Positions 18,924-27,686 of a stretch of DNA of 64,000 nt are shown here, piece by piece. The position numbers and the translations under genes are program-made. The notes below the pieces were generated by a model. The model was given only the letters and a program-made list of their open reading frames with translations. It ran no database searches and was not told the origin of the DNA. The first letter of the stretch is position 1. Each line of letters starts with the position of its first letter. The stretch is from Promicromonospora soli (lineage in GTDB: Bacteria; Actinomycetota; Actinomycetes; Actinomycetales; Cellulomonadaceae), in contig NZ_BNAS01000003.1 in the NCBI RefSeq assembly GCF_014653785.1, positions 386,117 through 450,116 on the forward strand. The letters run 5' to 3'.

Positions 18924-20837
18924 TCAGAAAGGTGGCTCGTCGGAGTCGGTGGGACTGGCGGGGTCGATCGGTGCTGCGCCGGGTTCTGCGGTGGCGTACT
19001 GCCGGGGTAGGTGCTGGCCGGTGAGGGCGTGGAGGGTGAGGTCGTAGCTGGTGTCTTGGTCGACCTGGTCGAGCTGAACATGGGTGTCCAGCACGGTCGG
19101 TGGTCCGGTGTGGACGCGTCCGGTGGGAGTGGTCCAGGTGGTGATCCCGGTGTAGGGGTCGCGGACGACGCCCCAGCCGCCGTGGGTCTTGAGAAGGTGG
19201 TGCCGGCGACAGAGGGGTTGAAGATTTGCCGCGCGGGTCTGGCCCGGTGTGCCCGGCAGGACTGTCGCGGGGTTGAGGTCGTGGTCGAAGGACACGATGT
19301 GGTCCAGATCGCAGTGTGTGGCTGGGGTGTCGCAGGTCAGGAACGTGCAGGTGTCGTCCCTGGCTTCGACGGCTGCGCGGAGGACCTTGCCAGGCTTGTA
19401 GGTGGTGGTGGAGTAGTCGGTCAGGACTCCGGTGACGGGGTCGGTGACCAGCCGTTGCCAGGTCGCGTCCTGGGCGATCATGCGTGCGGTCTCGGCGGGG
19501 ATGGGGCCAAACCCGGCCAGGTCGCCGGGCGCGTCGTCCACACCGAGGAGTGCGCTGGCCGGGATTGTGACCCGAACGACCGGCCGGGTCGGCGTCACCC
19601 GCACGACCTGCGAGACCTCCTGGACGACCTGCTGGACGGGTGCCTTGCCACCACAGGTACACGCGGGAGCGCCCGTGCTGGTGTCGTCGCACGCCCCGTC
19701 GCTGCGTGCGGTGTCGCCGCCTGCGGTCGGGCTGTCCGGGTCGGTGTCCGTGTCGGTGAACCGGTCGGCGGGCAGCAGGCGCCCGGTGATGATCCCGGTC
19801 AGGGAGTCGGCGCGCAGCTGGGCCAGGGTGCGGTCCTCACCGGTGACGTGCCGGAGCTGGTGCGCCATGTCGTCCACCACGCCCCACACCGCCGCCGCGT
19901 CAGTGGCGGGCAGGTAGGCCGAGAGCCACCCCATGTCGTTCTCCGCCCGGTCCAGATGCACCGCCCGCCGCTGCGCCTCAGCCCGTGCTGCCTCGGCTGC
20001 TCCGTGGCGGGCTTTGGCGAACGCGAGCATCCGGGCCTGCAGCCACTTCCAGGTCCGCCGAGGTGCGTGCGGCAGGAACTTTGCGATCGCCTCGGTCCGC
20101 TCGGCGATCGTCAGCTGGGACGCGGAGCGCAGCAGGGTCTGCGCCTTGCGCATATCGATCCGCCCCGCCAACAGGGCACCGATCACGGTGGGGTGCTGGA
20201 CCCCGGACTCGGCACGGACCACGACTTCCGTGCCTTCCGTCTCGGTCACCATCAGCTCACTGGTCACCTGGCCCACCAGCGAGCTGTGCGCCAACGGGCT
20301 GTTCTCCCGGGCGGCGCGTTCGGCAACCACCCCGGCCTGCACCCCCGCCGACCACGACTGCAACCGGCCGCACGCGGCGACCAGGTCGCCCAGGGCGTCG
20401 TCGGGCAGGTCGGCCAGGACACCGATGTCCGGGTCCGTGACCTCGGCCACCACCCTCGCCAGGCCAGCACCCGGCGCATTACTCAACGCCGCCCGCAGGA
20501 CCTCGACGGGCCACAACACGACCGGCACAGTATCCGGCGGCCAGTCCAGCCCAGCACTCGGCACGGAATCCAGCCGCGCTGACACGTCAGGCTCCCCAGC
20601 CCGCACCACACCCTCGAACCACGCGCCCTCGAACCACGCATCGTCGAACGTCGCGTCCTCGAACGGCTCCCCCGGCGGCAGCACCCCATCAGGCACCCGG
20701 CGCACCAGCACACCGTCGACGACCACCTCGCCAGGAACGTCCTCGTCCACGACGACGTCAGCCATGACGGCGCCGCCCACGAACATGTCGTTCCGGAGCG
20801 CGCCGCCGACACCGTCGTTGGACCGTCCTTCACCCAT
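18924..20837 (-). CDS. DUF222 domain-containing HNH endonuclease
   Basis: 637 residues, of the 13E12-repeat type abundant in actinobacteria. A central DUF222 helical domain (about 130-430) is followed by a C-terminal HNH nuclease motif: CTFLTCDTPATHCDLDHI, then NLQPLCRRHHLLKTHGGW. Residues about 60-80 contain three pentads, ATFDD-AWFEG-AWFEG, encoded by degenerate 15-base repeats near 20610-20665. A Thr/Asp/Gly-rich stretch with several Cys (about 370-400) separates the domains. These genes are commonly duplicated and may be mobile; the biological role is not established. The remnant directly downstream is in the same reading frame. Confidence 0.9.
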   Translation of the reverse strand: MGEGRSNDGVGGALRNDMFVGGAVMADVVVDEDVPGEVVVDGVLVRRVPDGVLPPGEPFEDATFDDAWFEGAWFEGVVRAGEPDVSARLDSVPSAGLDWPPDTVPVVLWPVEVLRAALSNAPGAGLARVVAEVTDPDIGVLADLPDDALGDLVAACGRLQSWSAGVQAGVVAERAARENSPLAHSSLVGQVTSELMVTETEGTEVVVRAESGVQHPTVIGALLAGRIDMRKAQTLLRSASQLTIAERTEAIAKFLPHAPRRTWKWLQARMLAFAKARHGAAEAARAEAQRRAVHLDRAENDMGWLSAYLPATDAAAVWGVVDDMAHQLRHVTGEDRTLAQLRADSLTGIITGRLLPADRFTDTDTDPDSPTAGGDTARSDGACDDTSTGAPACTCGGKAPVQQVVQEVSQVVRVTPTRPVVRVTIPASALLGVDDAPGDLAGFGPIPAETARMIAQDATWQRLVTDPVTGVLTDYSTTTYKPGKVLRAAVEARDDTCTFLTCDTPATHCDLDHIVSFDHDLNPATVLPGTPGQTRAANLQPLCRRHHLLKTHGGWGVVRDPYTGITTWTTPTGRVHTGPPTVLDTHVQLDQVDQDTSYDLTLHALTGQHLPRQYATAEPGAAPIDPASPTDSDEPPF

Positions 20838-21117
20838 GCCGACACCTTTCCCCTGTCAGGCCCATGAGACTGTGAAAGCATCTCATTGCTACGGACGTTT
20901 GTTCGATCATATGGTTCACCACTGACATCCGCGCGCCTTTCTGCCACCCGCGTAAGCCTGACGGCGTAGGCCTTGCCGGAGTGTCGAGTGACTCGATACA
21001 GCCCTCGGGTTTTCGCTCTCCGACGGGTCCAGGTCGCGCCGCGTTCACCTGCGGGTCAGCGTGCGGCGCTTGCATGAGCTGGTTCAGCCGACACCACAGA
21101 GTCTCGAGGAGACGACC
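20838..21117. promoter_or_regulatory. 280-bp intergenic region with a 13-bp palindrome at 20984-20996
   Basis: This is the divergent promoter region of the HNH gene and the phosphodiesterase-like gene. TCGAGTGACTCGA is a perfect palindrome around one G, extended outward by TGT and ACA, about 120 bases before the rightward gene. It is a good operator candidate, regulator unknown. No small gene was supported here. Confidence 0.4.
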
Positions 21118-22026
21118 ATGCGCGGAAGAACCATCGTCGGCGCGGCCCTGGCGGCCGTGACCCTGTTCGCGGGGCTGGCGGCGCCGTCGTCGGCCGCGCC
21201 GCCAGCGGGAGGCGTCGCCCTCGGCGACCCGCACGACGCTGCGCACGCCCACAACGACTACGAGCACGAGCGGCCGCTCTACGATGCCCTGGCCCACGGC
21301 TTCACCAGCGTGGAGGCGGACGTGTGGCTGGTCAACGGCGAGCTGCTCGTTGCGCACGACCTTGCGGACGTGGACCCGTCGCGCACCTTGGAGAGCCTGT
21401 ACCTGGACCCGCTACATGACCTCGTCGGCAGCGGTGGCCGGAGCGTCTATCCCGGCTGGGACGGCAGCCTCCAGCTCCTGATCGACATCAAGTCCGCCGG
21501 CGAGCCCACCTATGCCGCTGTCCACGAGGCGCTCGCCGATCACCGGGCGATCCTGGAGCGGTCAGTGCACGGCCGTGTGCGGCCGGGCCCGGTGACCGCG
21601 GTCATCAGCGGCAACCGGCCGCTGGAGACCATGCGCTCGCAGGCCGTGCGGTACGCGTTCTACGACGGGCGGTCCGGCGACCTGGGCTCCGGCCTTCCGG
21701 CCGGCCTGATGCCGCTGGTCAGCGACAACTGGACCAAGCTCTTCACCTGGCAGGGCGTGGGCGCCATGCCCGACGCCGAGCGGGAGCGCCTGCACCAGCT
21801 CGTGGACCAGGCGCACGCCGCCGGCTACCGGGTCCGGTTCTGGGCCACGCCCGATCAGGCCGGCGCCGCCCGCGACGCCGTGTGGGCCGAGCTGGCCGAC
21901 GCCGGCGTGGACCACATCAACACCGACGACCTGGCGGGCCTGGACGAGTTCCTCACCCGCCGTGCGGCCGGGCGCGAGGCTGACCGGGCCGCCGCGACCG
22001 ACGTGGTCAGCGCCGGAGCTCGATAG
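21118..22026 (+). CDS. Secreted PI-PLC/glycerophosphodiesterase-like phosphodiesterase
   Basis: 302 residues from the ATG at 21118, with GAGGAGAC upstream. Residues 1-28 are a signal peptide ending SSAAP. The mature part begins AHAHNDYEHERPLYDALAHG, then FTSVEADVWLVNGELLVAHD, which carries the His/Glu/Asp metal and catalytic residues of the PLC-like phosphodiesterase TIM barrel. INTDDLAGL at the end is also typical. It is probably exported and hydrolyses a phosphodiester lipid or teichoic-type polymer; substrate unknown. Its last 20 bases overlap the convergent DUF6510 gene. Confidence 0.85.
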   Translation: MRGRTIVGAALAAVTLFAGLAAPSSAAPPAGGVALGDPHDAAHAHNDYEHERPLYDALAHGFTSVEADVWLVNGELLVAHDLADVDPSRTLESLYLDPLHDLVGSGGRSVYPGWDGSLQLLIDIKSAGEPTYAAVHEALADHRAILERSVHGRVRPGPVTAVISGNRPLETMRSQAVRYAFYDGRSGDLGSGLPAGLMPLVSDNWTKLFTWQGVGAMPDAERERLHQLVDQAHAAGYRVRFWATPDQAGAARDAVWAELADAGVDHINTDDLAGLDEFLTRRAAGREADRAAATDVVSAGAR

Positions 22027-22264
22027 CGCTCAGCCCTGCCAGGCTGAGGATGAGGCGGTCGCCCGCGTCGACGACCGTCGCGAGCACCTGGTCGCACCCG
22101 GCGCACCGGGCCACGAGCCCGGGCGCGTCGGTGTACACCATCGCTTCGGCGATCGGGGACATGCGGCCGCAGCCGCCGCATCGTGCGCGCGCGGCGGTCA
22201 CGTCGGTGGTGAACACCTCGGAGAGTGCGCCCGCAAGAACGTTGCCGTCGAGGTGATGTGTCAT
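22007..22264 (-). CDS. DUF6510 family small zinc-ribbon-like protein
   Basis: 85 residues beginning MTHHLDGNVLAGALSEVF. Two CxxC pairs (CGGCGRMSP and CAGCDQVL) suggest a zinc ribbon. It matches the DUF6510 pattern as I recall it. It is the last gene behind a sulfite-oxidase-like molybdoenzyme and a flavin reductase, starting at the base next to the reductase stop, so it probably serves that redox pair. Function unknown. Confidence 0.75.
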   Translation of the reverse strand: MTHHLDGNVLAGALSEVFTTDVTAARARCGGCGRMSPIAEAMVYTDAPGLVARCAGCDQVLATVVDAGDRLILSLAGLSAIELRR

Positions 22265-23026
22265 CTAAAGGCCTCCGTAGCGCTCGGTGTGGATATCCGT
22301 CGCGGAGTGGCCGAGATCCTGCAGCCAGCTCGCGACGGCCTCGACGAACCCCGTCGAGCCGCAGACGTAGACGCTTGGTCGCTGCTCCGCCGGGATGGTG
22401 CGGGCGGCGAGGGTCTCCCTGGTGAGACGCCCTGCCGCATCCGGCCAGCCGTCCGGTGCCTCGCGCGTGTAGACGAGGTCCAGCCCGAAGGCCTGCCCGG
22501 CGAGAGCGGCGAGCTCGTCGGCGAAGAAGACGTCCGCGGGCGTGCGGACGGAGTACAGCAGCCGGAAGGGCGACGGGTCGTCGCCGGCACCGTGCGCGGC
22601 GGCCATCGCGTAGAGCGGGACGACGCCGGAGCCGCCCCCGATGAGCTGTACCGGCCGCCTGCTCTCGCCCGGCCGCCAGACGAAGAACGCACCCAGTGGG
22701 CCGTGCAGCTCGAGCTTGTCCCCGGGCCGCAGCTCGCGGACCAGGAACGGCGAGACCTCGCCGTCCGGCAGCTCGTCGATCGCGAGGACCACGCGCCCCG
22801 CCGGCGTCGACGAGGCGATCGAGTAGGACCGGCTTGCCTGGTAGCCGTCCGGAGCGGTGAGGCGCAGGTCGACGTGGGAGCCCGCGTCGCTCCCGGGCCA
22901 CGTCGGTACGTCGAGGATGAGCCGCGCGGCAGTCGGGGTCTCGGGACGGGTCTCGACGACGGAAGCGACGTGCCACGCGGGGCGCGGCCGGGACCGACGG
23001 AGTGGCGCTACCGGCTGGGCGCTCAC
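22265..23026 (-). CDS. FAD/NAD-binding oxidoreductase, partner of the molybdoenzyme
   Basis: 253 residues from a GTG at 23026 that overlaps the stop of the molybdoenzyme gene. FNR fold: RSYSIASSTP for FAD, GDKLELHGPLGAFFVW, then IGGGSGVVPLYAMA and VYVCGSTGFVEAVASWL for the nicotinamide cofactor. No iron-sulfur domain is attached, so it would pass electrons directly to or from a partner protein. Tight coupling with the sulfite-oxidase-like gene suggests an NAD(P)H-linked reductase system. Confidence 0.88.
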   Translation of the reverse strand: MSAQPVAPLRRSRPRPAWHVASVVETRPETPTAARLILDVPTWPGSDAGSHVDLRLTAPDGYQASRSYSIASSTPAGRVVLAIDELPDGEVSPFLVRELRPGDKLELHGPLGAFFVWRPGESRRPVQLIGGGSGVVPLYAMAAAHGAGDDPSPFRLLYSVRTPADVFFADELAALAGQAFGLDLVYTREAPDGWPDAAGRLTRETLAARTIPAEQRPSVYVCGSTGFVEAVASWLQDLGHSATDIHTERYGGL

Positions 23027-23616
23027 CAGTACCGCTCTTCCTTCCACGGGTCGCCGTAGATGTGGTAGCCGTACTGCTCCCAGAACCCGGGATCGTTGCT
23101 GGGCATCATGGTCAGGCCGCGGATCCACTTCGCGCTCTTCCAGAAGTAGAGGTGCGGCACGAGCAGCCGGGCGGGCCCGCCGTGCTCCGGGTCGAGGGGC
23201 TCGCCCTCGGCCTCGGTGGCGATCCAGGCCTTGCCGTCCAGCAGGTCCTCCAGCGGCAGGTTCGTCGTGTAGCCGCCGTAGGAGTGCGCCATGACGAACT
23301 CGTGCTCGGACTCGACGTTCTCGAACAGCTTGTCGAGGCTGACGCCGCGCCACGGCATGTCGAGCTTCGACCAGTGGGTGACGCAGTGGATGTCCAGCGT
23401 GACGTCCTCGGCCCCGAGCGCGAGGAGCTCGTCCCAGGTCCACCGGTGGTCGTCGCCCGTCTCGTCGCGGATGGTGAACTCCCAGTCCGCGGTATCGACG
23501 TGCGGGGTGGGCCCCGCGGAGAGGACCGGCCAGTCCTGGACCAGGGTCTGGCCGGGAGGGAGGCGGTCGTCCGGTGCGCGTCTGCGGCCGGAGAAACCAC
23601 GGGTGGCGAACGACAT
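23023..23616 (-). CDS. Sulfite oxidase-like molybdopterin-binding oxidoreductase
   Basis: About 197 residues: a minimal molybdopterin domain. The Mo-liganding Cys sits in LDIHCVTHWSKLDMPWRGVSL, followed by VMAHSYGGYTTNLPLEDLLDG and the substrate-pocket segment GGPARLLVPHLYFWKSAKWIRG, both conserved in YedY/sulfite-oxidase relatives. No signal peptide or haem domain is present, so it is cytoplasmic. An ATG twelve bases further upstream (23628) is also possible. Operon with the flavin reductase and DUF6510. Substrate (sulfite, sulfoxide or other) is not determined. Confidence 0.88.
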   Translation of the reverse strand: MSFATRGFSGRRRAPDDRLPPGQTLVQDWPVLSAGPTPHVDTADWEFTIRDETGDDHRWTWDELLALGAEDVTLDIHCVTHWSKLDMPWRGVSLDKLFENVESEHEFVMAHSYGGYTTNLPLEDLLDGKAWIATEAEGEPLDPEHGGPARLLVPHLYFWKSAKWIRGLTMMPSNDPGFWEQYGYHIYGDPWKEERYW

Positions 23617-23781
23617 GCCGGCTCCCATCTGGTCGACCGGGCCGAGCTCCCCGGCCCCGACTGGCTGTTGGGACAGCGTATTGCCGCCGGTCCCCCTGGT
23701 GCGCGTGGAACAGGCCCGCGCCTGTGGGCGAACTTGCCGCGTCGCTCCAGCCCGGCGCGCCGACGTCGTAGGGTCGGGCAC

Positions 23782-24735
23782 ATGACCAAGGAGCCGCTTC
23801 GGCAGGACGAGCTGGTGCTCTTCGAGGGCCTCCGGGCCCGTCTCGAGGCGATCGCGTACCGCCTGCTGGGCTCCGCCGCGGAGGCCGAGGACGCCGTCCA
23901 GGAGACCTTCCTGCGGTGGGAGGCCGCCGACCGCGAGCAGGTCCGGGTGCCCGAGGCGTGGCTGACCCGGGTGCTGACCAACCTGTGCCTCACCCAGCTC
24001 AGGTCCGCCCGGGCCCGGCGGGAGGTCTACGTGGGCCAGTGGCTGCCGGAGCCCGTGCTGGGCGGCGACCCGATGCTCGGCCCGGCGGAGACGGCAGAGC
24101 AGCGCGACACGGTCTCGACCGCGGTGCTCGTGCTGATGGAGCGCCTCACCCCGAACGAGCGGGCGGTCTACGTGCTGCGGGAGGCGTTCGCCTTCTCGCA
24201 CGCGGAGATCGCCGAGATGCTCGGGATCACCGAGGTGGGCAGCCAGCAGACGTTCCACCGTGCCAAGCAGCATGTGGCCGCGGAGCGGACCCGCGCCGAT
24301 GTCGACCTGGCCGCCGCCCGGCAGGTCGTGGAGGAGTTCCTCACGGCCGCCGCGAGCGGGCGGACCGAGCCGCTCGTGCGGCTGCTGACCGACGACGCGA
24401 TGGGCGTGGGCGACGGCGGCGGCAAGATCCCGGCGCGGGCGAAGCCGTTCTTCGGCGCCCCGGCCGTCGCCAAGTTCCTGCGCGGCCTGTTCCGGCCTGC
24501 CGCCGCCAAGCGGGCGCTCCTCGGCGGGAGCCCCGACATCTACGCCTGGACCGCCAACGGCAGCCCGGCGCTGGTCGCCGTGGTCGACGGCCGGCTGGTC
24601 GGCGTGATGACCCTCGAGGTGACCCCCGACGGCATCGCCGCAGTCCTCAGCCAGGTCAACCCGGACAAGCTCGGCCGCGCCGGCCGGCAGTGGGCGGCGG
24701 CGGACCACGGCGAGCCGGTGCTCAGCGGCTGGTGA
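23782..24735 (+). CDS. sigJ: ECF41-type RNA polymerase sigma factor (SigJ family)
   Basis: 317 residues. Sigma region 2 (AIAYRLLGSAAEAEDAVQETFLRW) and region 4 (RAVYVLREAFAFSHAEIAEMLG) are followed by a SnoaL-like C-terminal domain of about 130 residues. ECF41 hallmarks are present: WLPEP in the linker (87-91), DGGGK (211-215) and NPDKL near the end (293-297). In this group the fused domain regulates sigma activity in place of a separate anti-sigma factor. The next gene, an NADH-dehydrogenase-like flavoprotein, is the usual ECF41 target. Confidence 0.93.
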   Translation: MTKEPLRQDELVLFEGLRARLEAIAYRLLGSAAEAEDAVQETFLRWEAADREQVRVPEAWLTRVLTNLCLTQLRSARARREVYVGQWLPEPVLGGDPMLGPAETAEQRDTVSTAVLVLMERLTPNERAVYVLREAFAFSHAEIAEMLGITEVGSQQTFHRAKQHVAAERTRADVDLAAARQVVEEFLTAAASGRTEPLVRLLTDDAMGVGDGGGKIPARAKPFFGAPAVAKFLRGLFRPAAAKRALLGGSPDIYAWTANGSPALVAVVDGRLVGVMTLEVTPDGIAAVLSQVNPDKLGRAGRQWAAADHGEPVLSGW

Positions 24736-24823
24736 CCGGCGTCACACCGTGCAGGTGTCAGGGATCGGGCCGCCGCCCAGTTCAGGGGGCATGACCCACC
24801 CCACGACAGGGAGCTGAGATCCC

Positions 24824-26005
24824 ATGAAGCACCGCATAGTCATCCTCGGAGCCGGGTACGCCGGGGCCTCCGCCGCGGGACGCCTGGCCCGCCGCCTGCA
24901 CGCCGACGACGTGGACGTCACCCTCGTCAACGCAGAGCCGGACTTCGTCGAACGGGTTCGGATGCACCAGGTAGCGACCGGACAGGATCTGCGCCACCGG
25001 CCGCTGCGCGATCTGCTCGCCGGCACGGGCGCCACTCTCCGCGTCGCGCGCGTCACGGCCGTCGACGTCGACCGCCGGACCGTCGCCCTCACCGGCGCCG
25101 ACGGCGCGGACGAGCTGGGCTACGACACCCTCGTCTACGCGCTGGGCAGCTCGCTCGACGACTGCGGCGTGCCAGGCGTCGCCGAGCACGCCTACGACGT
25201 CGCGAGCCGGCCGGGTGCGCTCCGGCTCCGCGAGCGGCTGGGGGATCTCGCCCCCGGACGGCGCGTGGTGGTGGTAGGGGGCGGCCTGACCGGCATCGAG
25301 ACGGCAAGCGAGATCGCGGAGGCGCGCGGCGACCTGGACGTCGCGCTGGCAGTCCGGGGCGGCCTCGGCGACTGGCTCTCGCCCGCGGGGCGTCGGCACC
25401 TGCGCGCGGCCTTCGGTCGCCTCGGCGTCACGGTCCACGAGCACGCCGACGTCGAGCGGGTCGGCGCAGGCGAGGTGGTGACCGACACCGGCACCAGGAT
25501 CCCGTCGGACGTCACCGTGTGGACCGCCGGCTTCACCGTGCACCCGACCGCCGCCGCCACGGCCCTGCAGGTCTCGGAGCGCGGTCGGATAGTCGTCGAC
25601 GGAAGCATGCGGTCCGTCTCCCACCCGGACGTCTACGCCGTGGGCGACGCCGCCCTCGCCCACGGGCCGCTGAGCACCCCGCTGCGGATGTCGTGCGCGT
25701 CGGGCATCCCGATGGCGTGGCAGGCCGCCGACTCCATCGTCGCGCGCCTGACCGGCGGCAAGCTCCCGAACATGCCGCTGGGCTACGTGCACCAGTGCAT
25801 CAGCCTGGGCCGGAACGACGCCCTCATCCAGCTGGTCACCGCAGACGACCGTGCCAAGCCCGCCGCGCCCGGCGGGCGCCTCGCCGCCCGGTACAAGGAG
25901 CTGGTCTGCGCGGGCGCCGCGTTCGTGGTCGCCCACCCGCTGACCTACCCGGCACGACGGCGTCGCGTGGTGAGGCAGGGCGCGCCGCTCATCCCGGCCG
26001 GCTGA
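24824..26005 (+). CDS. NDH-2-like FAD/NAD(P) oxidoreductase, likely ECF41 target
   Basis: 393 residues with two dinucleotide folds: VILGAGYAGASAAGRLARRL at the start for FAD and VVVVGGGLTGIETASEI near 150 for NAD(P)H. The ATG-like FAD motif VYAVGDAA lies near 270, and no C-terminal membrane anchor is obvious. It resembles type II NADH dehydrogenases (COG1252). Just upstream, CGTCACA at 24740 resembles the -35 element TGTCACA recalled for ECF41 promoters, but the matching -10 is poor. The 3' end overlaps the convergent hydrolase by 17 bases. Confidence 0.85.
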   Translation: MKHRIVILGAGYAGASAAGRLARRLHADDVDVTLVNAEPDFVERVRMHQVATGQDLRHRPLRDLLAGTGATLRVARVTAVDVDRRTVALTGADGADELGYDTLVYALGSSLDDCGVPGVAEHAYDVASRPGALRLRERLGDLAPGRRVVVVGGGLTGIETASEIAEARGDLDVALAVRGGLGDWLSPAGRRHLRAAFGRLGVTVHEHADVERVGAGEVVTDTGTRIPSDVTVWTAGFTVHPTAAATALQVSERGRIVVDGSMRSVSHPDVYAVGDAALAHGPLSTPLRMSCASGIPMAWQAADSIVARLTGGKLPNMPLGYVHQCISLGRNDALIQLVTADDRAKPAAPGGRLAARYKELVCAGAAFVVAHPLTYPARRRRVVRQGAPLIPAG

Positions 26006-27629
26006 CCACCGGGACCACGAGGCGCGAGTCGTAGCGTCCGCCGACGTGGATGTGGTGCCGGCCGCGGTTGCGGTTGCGGCGGTGCCGGAAACCTGGGTAC
26101 CGGTCGGCGTCGTGGCCGAGCACGTCCACGCGCAGCTGCGATCCTGCCTCGAAGACCGTGCTCGAGGGCAGGATCTCGATCTCGACCGGCACGATCTGTC
26201 CTGGCAGGAGGCGCTCCTCGCGGGCGTGGGTGTGCCACGGGCGGTCCGGCCGGCTGCGTTCGGGGTCGAGCTCTCGGTGCGACGCTCGGAGCCACCCCTT
26301 GGCGACGGCGTCGTCCGCGAAGCCGTTGTAGCCGAAGAACGGCACGTGGCGGCCTGCGGCGTCGAACTTCCTGATCACGGCGAACAGGTCGAGGTCGTCA
26401 CCGTCGGTGCTCACCCAGAGCACGAGGTTCATCCCGCCCGTGAGCTCTGTCTCCTGCTCGAACCGGTAGGAGAAGGAGGCGCGGTCACCGGGTCGGTGGC
26501 CCTCCCCACGGTAGGTCACCGAGCCGGCTTCCGCAGGCGGCGCCGGGGCGAGCCGGCCGTCGGCCGTCAGGTAGAGCGGCCGGTGGTCCGCGGGCACCGG
26601 CCACGCGTCCACGTACCGCACGGGCCGGTCGTCGCGGGTCCGGCGCGTCTCGAGGCGCACCCGCGGCTGGTCCGCCCAGCCGTTGTCCTCGCCCTTGACG
26701 ACATGGTCGAGGAAGCGCCGCTGGTGCTGCTTCGCCTCCTCGCTGTAGAAGGTCTCCCACTTGCGTCCACCGTGGGTGTACAGCCACTTCCGCTCCGAGG
26801 CCATGCGTTCGAAGCCCACTATCGACCCGCGGGTGTGCAGGCCGTGGTCGCCCCATCCTGCGCCGACGAGTGCAGGCACCTCGATCCGTTCGAGCGCGGG
26901 GCGCTTGGCCGCCCAGTACGCGTCGTCGAGCGGGTGCTTGTCGCGGTCCCGCGGAAAGTTCTCGACCATGTGGCCGCCGATATGGCGCCCACGCCGCATC
27001 CGGAACCGCCACCACACCTTGATGAACCGCGTCTCGGGTATGCCGTCCTGATAGCCGAACTCGCGAAGCAGGTCGGTGGCGCCCTCCCACGGGATGATCG
27101 CGCGGAGCGCGGGCGGGCGGCGCCCCGCGACCCGCCACTGCGACATCGCCAGGTACGACACACCGCACAGCGCGACGTCACCCGTCGACCAGGGTTGCTC
27201 GGCGGCCCAGGTGATGACGTCCTCGTAGTCGTCCGCGTCCCGCCTGGTCAGCAGGCCGGCGCTCCCCGGGGAGCTGTGCATCCCGCGGACGTCGGCCTGG
27301 ATCACCACGTAGCCGGCGCGGGTCCAGAAGAGCGGGTCCGGCGCCTCGAAGCTCGTCCACCGGGAGTGCGCGAGGCGGCCGAAGCGCACGCCCGAGATCC
27401 GCATGAAGGCCATGCCGATCTGGTTCGGCATGAGGTCCTTGCCGTACGGCGTGACGGACGCGACGACGGGCCGGCGTTCGGCGTCGTCGGGGCGGAAGAC
27501 GTTCGCGCGCAGCCGCGTGCCGTCACGTGCCGGTATCTCCACGTCCTGCTCGAGCAGGACGCCGTCCTCGATGTGTCGTGTGCTCGTCCCCAACCCTGTG
27601 CCCCCCGCGTGCGGCCGGTCCTCCGACAC
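25989..27629 (-). CDS. CocE/NonD family hydrolase (X-Pro dipeptidyl-peptidase-like)
   Basis: About 546 residues. The alpha/beta-hydrolase core has the nucleophile elbow CGVSYLAMSQW, the preceding DVRGMHSSPG, and a C-terminal jelly-roll domain (RPLYLTADGRL, MNLVLWVSTDGDDLDLFAVIRK, EIEILPSSTVFEAGSQLRVDV). The family cleaves acyl esters or amides. There is no ATG near the conserved front; GTG at 27629 is used, with TTG at 27593 possible, so the start is uncertain. No signal peptide. It is divergent from the thioredoxin-reductase-like gene. Confidence 0.85.
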   Translation of the reverse strand: MSEDRPHAGGTGLGTSTRHIEDGVLLEQDVEIPARDGTRLRANVFRPDDAERRPVVASVTPYGKDLMPNQIGMAFMRISGVRFGRLAHSRWTSFEAPDPLFWTRAGYVVIQADVRGMHSSPGSAGLLTRRDADDYEDVITWAAEQPWSTGDVALCGVSYLAMSQWRVAGRRPPALRAIIPWEGATDLLREFGYQDGIPETRFIKVWWRFRMRRGRHIGGHMVENFPRDRDKHPLDDAYWAAKRPALERIEVPALVGAGWGDHGLHTRGSIVGFERMASERKWLYTHGGRKWETFYSEEAKQHQRRFLDHVVKGEDNGWADQPRVRLETRRTRDDRPVRYVDAWPVPADHRPLYLTADGRLAPAPPAEAGSVTYRGEGHRPGDRASFSYRFEQETELTGGMNLVLWVSTDGDDLDLFAVIRKFDAAGRHVPFFGYNGFADDAVAKGWLRASHRELDPERSRPDRPWHTHAREERLLPGQIVPVEIEILPSSTVFEAGSQLRVDVLGHDADRYPGFRHRRNRNRGRHHIHVGGRYDSRLVVPVVSRPG

Positions 27630-27686
27630 TTCGATGAGATGCCCGGCCGGGCGCACTCGCAATCGGCAGCCTCTACGCTGAGCGCC

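Noticed and set aside
21961-22976. Minus-strand frame upstream of the DUF6510 gene reading Arg-rich protein
   Set aside because: It runs through the FAD oxidoreductase gene in another frame and is a composition artefact.
23669-23781. ECF41-type autoregulated promoter before sigJ
   Set aside because: No TGTCACA-like element with a correctly spaced CGTC was found in the 166-bp gap, so autoregulation is not supported by sequence.
24743-24757. ACACC-N5-GGTGT inverted repeat after sigJ
   Set aside because: Five-base arms are close to chance in this GC content. It overlaps the weak ECF41-like -35 element and could not be assigned either way.
26046-27686. Apparent N-terminal extension of the thioredoxin-reductase-like gene
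   Set aside because: The extension lies wholly antisense to the CocE hydrolase. The receiver-like domain starts naturally at the ATG at 27687.
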